Part shown: piece after piece, positions 61,055-64,000 of the stretch
Position numbering within the stretch: the stretch's first letter is position 1
Layout of the letters: the number at the start of each line of letters is the position of its first letter
Assembly (NCBI RefSeq): GCF_000359125.1
Contig: NZ_CAAF010000085.1
Span: forward strand, 38,019-102,018
Length of the DNA: 64,000 nt
Reading direction: 5' to 3'
DNA from: Mesorhizobium sp. STM 4661
GTDB taxonomy: Bacteria; Pseudomonadota; Alphaproteobacteria; Rhizobiales; Rhizobiaceae
Made by a program: the position numbers and the translations under genes
The notes under the pieces: generated by a model
The model's database searches: none
The model's input: the letters and a program-made list of their open reading frames with translations, nothing else
What the model was told of the DNA's origin: nothing

Positions 61055-62319
61055 TGTCGCAGTCTCAAGTCTGGCATCCGTTCACGCAGCACGCGCTCGA
61101 GCCGGCCATCCCTGAAATCGTCCGGACGGAAGGCGCCTACCTCCACAAGGCCGACGGCACTCGCATCCTGGATGCCATTTCCTCCTGGTGGGTCGTCACC
61201 CACGGCCACCGCCATCCCCGCATCATCAAGGCCATCGAGACGGCCGCGGCGAGCCTCGACCAGATCATCTTCGCCGGCTTCACGCACGAGCCGGCCGAAC
61301 GCCTGGCCAGGGCGCTTGTCGGGCTCGCTCCCGCTGGTCTCGACTGGGTGTTCTACTCCGACAGCGGCTCGACCTCCGTTGAAGTCGCGCTGAAGATGGC
61401 GCTCGGCTATTTCCGCAACATCGGCGCGCCGCGCTCGCGCATCGTCGTCATGGAGCACAGCTATCATGGCGACACCATCGGCACGATGAGCGTTGGCGCC
61501 CGCGGCGTGTTCAACGCCGCCTACAAGCCTTTGCTGTTCGAGGTCGACACCATCCCCTTCCCGGCCGCCGGGCACGAGCAGGAAACGCTGGATCGTTTCG
61601 AGGCCGTCAGCCGCGACCGGCGCGCCGCCGCGCTGATCGTCGAGCCGCTGGTGCTCGGCGCCGGTGGCATGCTGATGTATCCGGCCTGGGTTCTGGCTGA
61701 ACTGAAGAAGATCGCCGAGGCCTCCGGCACGCTGCTGATCGCCGATGAAGTGATGACGGGCTGGGGACGCACCGGAACCATGTTCGCCTGCGAGCAGGCG
61801 TCTATCTCTCCCGACATCCTGTGCACCTCGAAAGGGCTGACGGGCGGCGTGATCCCGCTGGCCGCCACGCTTGCGACCGATGCCATCTTCCAGGCCCACT
61901 ATTCGACGGACCGCAAAAAGACGTTTTTCCACTCGAGCTCCTACACGGCCAACCCGATGGCCTGCGCGGCGGCACTCGCCAATGTCGAGATTTGGCAGGA
62001 CGAACCGGTGGCCGAGCGCGTCGCGGCCCTGAGCGGAATGCAGACCACCGGGCTGACACGCTTTCGGGACAATCCATATTTTGCCGACTGCCGCGCCACG
62101 GGAACGATCGCAGCCCTCGATCTGCGCACCGGCTCTGCCGGCTATCTGGCCGACATCGGGCCGAAGCTGCGCGCTTTTTTCCTCGATCGCGGACTGCTCG
62201 TGCGTCCGCTCGGCAATGTCCTCTATCTTCTGCCGCCCTATTGCATCACCGGCAACGAGCTGGACGGGCTCTATGACGCCATCGAGGAGGCCGGTGAACG
62301 CTTCGGTTCGCGTCCATGA
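61051..62319 (+). CDS. bioA: Adenosylmethionine-8-amino-7-oxononanoate aminotransferase
   Basis: This 422-residue class III aminotransferase converts KAPA to DAPA with SAM as amino donor. Motifs are WHPFTQHALEPAIP at the start, SSWWVVTHGHRHP, HSYHGDTIGTMS, LIADEVMTGWGRTG and the PLP lysine Lys261 in CTSKGLTGG. Start 61051 (MM) overlaps the bioD stop; ATG 61054 is equally possible. It overlaps bioZ at the 3' end. Confidence 0.95.
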   Translation: MMSQSQVWHPFTQHALEPAIPEIVRTEGAYLHKADGTRILDAISSWWVVTHGHRHPRIIKAIETAAASLDQIIFAGFTHEPAERLARALVGLAPAGLDWVFYSDSGSTSVEVALKMALGYFRNIGAPRSRIVVMEHSYHGDTIGTMSVGARGVFNAAYKPLLFEVDTIPFPAAGHEQETLDRFEAVSRDRRAAALIVEPLVLGAGGMLMYPAWVLAELKKIAEASGTLLIADEVMTGWGRTGTMFACEQASISPDILCTSKGLTGGVIPLAATLATDAIFQAHYSTDRKKTFFHSSSYTANPMACAAALANVEIWQDEPVAERVAALSGMQTTGLTRFRDNPYFADCRATGTIAALDLRTGSAGYLADIGPKLRAFFLDRGLLVRPLGNVLYLLPPYCITGNELDGLYDAIEEAGERFGSRP

Positions 62320-63299
62320 ACCGATCCTCGCGCATTCTCGGCTTCGGTCATCATGCGCCGTCGCGTAAGGTCGAGAACCCGGAAATCGAAGACCGTCTCG
62401 GGCTCGAACCCGGCTGGATCGAGCGGCGCACCGGGATACGGTCTCGCTTCTGGGCAAGCGACGAAGACACGCTGTCGGACCTTGCAGCCTCGGCCGGCAA
62501 CATGGCGCTAGCCAATGCCGGCATCGAGCGCAGCGACATCGGCCTGCTGTTGCTCGCCACCTCGACGCCCGATCACCTACTGCCGCCAAGCGCGCCGTTG
62601 GTCGCACATCGGCTGGGACTGGGCCGTGCCGGTGCGATCGACCTGACCGGCGCCTGCGCCGGCTTCATCTATGCGCTGATGTTCGCCGACGGGTTCACTC
62701 GTCTGCATGGCAAAGCGAGCCTTGTCATTGCCGCCAACATCCTCAGCCGCCGCATCAACCCGGCCGAGCGCGCCAGCGCCGTGCTGTTTGCCGACGCCGC
62801 CGGCGCCATGGTGATTGGCCCGTGCGACGACCCGGATCGGGGCATTCTCGGCGCTTCGGTGGATTCCGACGGCTCGCGCTACGGGCTGATCCAGATTCCC
62901 GCCGGCGGAAGCAACACCCCGTTCCATGGCGGCCTCGACCTCGGGGAAACCCGGATGACCATCACCGACGGCCGTGAGGTGTTCGGCAAAGCCGTCGAGA
63001 TGATGACCGCCTGCTCGCGGGACGCACTCGCTGTAGCGCAAATGCAGCCGCAGGACATCGATCGGTTTGTGCCGCATCAGGCCAACGCCCGCATCTTTGA
63101 TGCGGTCGGACGAAACCTCGGCATTGCGGATCAAGCAATCGTCAAGACGATCGCCGATTACGGCAATTCCTCCGCCGCGACGATCCCACTTTCTCTGTCG
63201 TTGGCTCATCAGATGAAGCCGTTTCGGCCGGGTGAGAAAATACTGCTGGCGGCGGCCGGTGCGGGTCTTAGCGGCGGTGCGCTGGTGGTCGGAATTTAG
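62316..63299 (+). CDS. bioZ: BioZ, ketoacyl-ACP synthase III-like enzyme for pimeloyl-ACP
   Basis: This 327-residue KAS III-type enzyme has the triad Cys114 (GACAGFIYA), His254 (VPHQANARIF) and Asn284 (YGNSSAATIP). In rhizobia and Brucella the bio-operon copy, BioZ, condenses glutaryl-CoA with malonyl-ACP to start pimelate synthesis, replacing BioC/BioH. Its place as the last gene of bioBFDAZ, with ATGA overlap to bioA, supports BioZ rather than housekeeping FabH. The sequence alone would not separate them. Confidence 0.92.
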   Translation: MNRSSRILGFGHHAPSRKVENPEIEDRLGLEPGWIERRTGIRSRFWASDEDTLSDLAASAGNMALANAGIERSDIGLLLLATSTPDHLLPPSAPLVAHRLGLGRAGAIDLTGACAGFIYALMFADGFTRLHGKASLVIAANILSRRINPAERASAVLFADAAGAMVIGPCDDPDRGILGASVDSDGSRYGLIQIPAGGSNTPFHGGLDLGETRMTITDGREVFGKAVEMMTACSRDALAVAQMQPQDIDRFVPHQANARIFDAVGRNLGIADQAIVKTIADYGNSSAATIPLSLSLAHQMKPFRPGEKILLAAAGAGLSGGALVVGI

Positions 63300-63365
63300 C
63301 CGGATAACTGGCTGCTCCACGGGGCGGCAGGACCAGTCACTCATGATGAATAGGACAACAGATCA

Positions 63366-63818
63366 ATGCGAAAGATAGTAGCCGGTAAGCTGCACGGCAT
63401 CCACGTCACCGAGGCGAACCTCAACTACCACGGTTCGATAACGCTCGACCCGGACCACTGCGAAGCAGCCGGGATCCTGCCCATGGAATTCGTGGAGATA
63501 TGGAACAAGAATTCCGGTGCGCGGATCTCGACCTATGTCATTCTAGGCGAGCGCGGCTCACGCTGCTGCATCCTCAATGGTGCAGCCGCCCGCACCTGCC
63601 AGCCCGACGACCAGATCATTATCTGCAACTCCATTTACCTGGACGAGGTGCATATCACCTCGCTGAAGCCGCGGGTCGTCACGTTCGACCAGGACAACCA
63701 CATACTCGATCGCCTGAGCTACTCCGTCGATCTCGACGCGAGCGGCAAATACAGTTTCTCGATCCTTGACGAGGCGAATGAGGCTTTGGCAATTCCTGCG
63801 CTGGTCTCCGGGGCATGA
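63366..63818 (+). CDS. panD: Aspartate 1-decarboxylase
   Basis: This 150-residue pyruvoyl enzyme makes beta-alanine for pantothenate. The self-cleavage site is Gly23-Ser24 in NYHGSITLD, with MEFVEIWNKNSGARISTYVI and GAAART downstream. It is a little longer than the usual 120-140 residues at the C-terminus. It lies 66 bases after bioZ on the same strand; grouping of biotin and pantothenate genes is known on rhizobial symbiosis islands. No panB or panC is in view. Confidence 0.93.
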   Translation: MRKIVAGKLHGIHVTEANLNYHGSITLDPDHCEAAGILPMEFVEIWNKNSGARISTYVILGERGSRCCILNGAAARTCQPDDQIIICNSIYLDEVHITSLKPRVVTFDQDNHILDRLSYSVDLDASGKYSFSILDEANEALAIPALVSGA

Positions 63819-64000
63819 CTTCACAGCATTTGCCATGATGTGCAGAGCCCCGTTCAGCGACCTTGGAATGCCGAGAACTTTACCTTGGCGAGCTATCTAC
63901 CCGTTGAGGTGGTCACTCCGAGGATTTCGGCATGAAACGCCATGCAATCCCGCGGTAAACCCCAGTGCGTTGACGCGTCATTGTCGCCCGTAGTCTGGAT
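63819..64000. other. Right edge, no gene seen
   Basis: The last 182 bases hold no supportable coding frame or RNA gene. No terminator hairpin directly after panD was found. Confidence 0.4.

Noticed and set aside
60508..62607. 699-codon minus-strand frame opposite bioD-bioA-bioZ
   Set aside because: It spans three certain genes on the other strand and has low-complexity Arg/Gly-rich content; it is a GC shadow.
62316..63299. Housekeeping FabH for the bioZ gene
   Set aside because: The motifs cannot separate the two, but its overlap with bioA as last gene of the bio operon favours BioZ.
1..64000. CRISPR array, rRNA or tRNA gene
   Set aside because: I saw no regularly spaced direct repeats and no tRNA-like cloverleaf or rRNA segment on either strand; this was by eye, so a short tRNA could be missed.

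Overview
The window looks like the chromosome, or a large integrated island, of a rhizobial alphaproteobacterium (Hyphomicrobiales, Mesorhizobium/Phyllobacteriaceae-like). This rests on the bioBFDAZ-panD order with a BioZ-type ketoacyl-ACP synthase, the ScfR-pccBA-mutase block, a DUF3606 gene beside a two-domain LigD, an imuA-imuB-dnaE2 operon behind a GAAC-N7-GAAC LexA site, and many LysR regulators. It is GC-rich; no rRNA, tRNA or CRISPR array was seen.

1-22.5 kb is a mobile, defence-rich region. After an IS6-type transposase relic comes a complete type II CBASS operon (patatin effector, CD-NTase, E2-E1 Cap2, JAB Cap3; 754-5194). After a DUF2958 relic, a tightly overlapping minus-strand operon (17390-5927) carries an N6-adenine methyltransferase, a large uncharacterised protein in the position of DrmE, the DrmA-like helicase, the DUF1998 protein DrmB and the PLD protein DrmC. 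This is a DISARM-like system that mixes features of the two described classes. Next are a putative ribbon-helix-helix protein behind paired palindromes, a reader-HNH nuclease, a frameshifted HARP-type gene, and an AbiEi/AbiEii pair with two inverted-repeat operators.

22.5-32.4 kb is DNA repair: exonuclease III, DUF3606, LigD (ligase plus polymerase domains only), DinB, and the SOS mutasome ImuA-ImuB-DnaE2.

32.9-49.4 kb looks catabolic, probably for quaternary ammonium compounds: a PhnZ/TmpB-like HD oxygenase, a Rieske ferredoxin, an ACMSD-like amidohydrolase, three LysR regulators, two flavin/[2Fe-2S] reductases, a CntA/GbcA-type Rieske oxygenase, an EamA permease and a glycine-betaine-type ABC importer with a double-length permease. 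IS256, IS66 and Tn3 relics (47.8-50.5 kb) mark past insertions. One Tn3-type terminal repeat still sits where it cut a small gene.

50.7-63.8 kb is housekeeping metabolism: an ScfR/PccR regulator divergent from pccB-(small ORF)-pccA-mutase (propionyl-CoA to succinyl-CoA), then bioB-bioF-bioD-bioA-bioZ and panD. The biotin genes lie directly downstream of the biotin-dependent carboxylase and could be co-transcribed with it.
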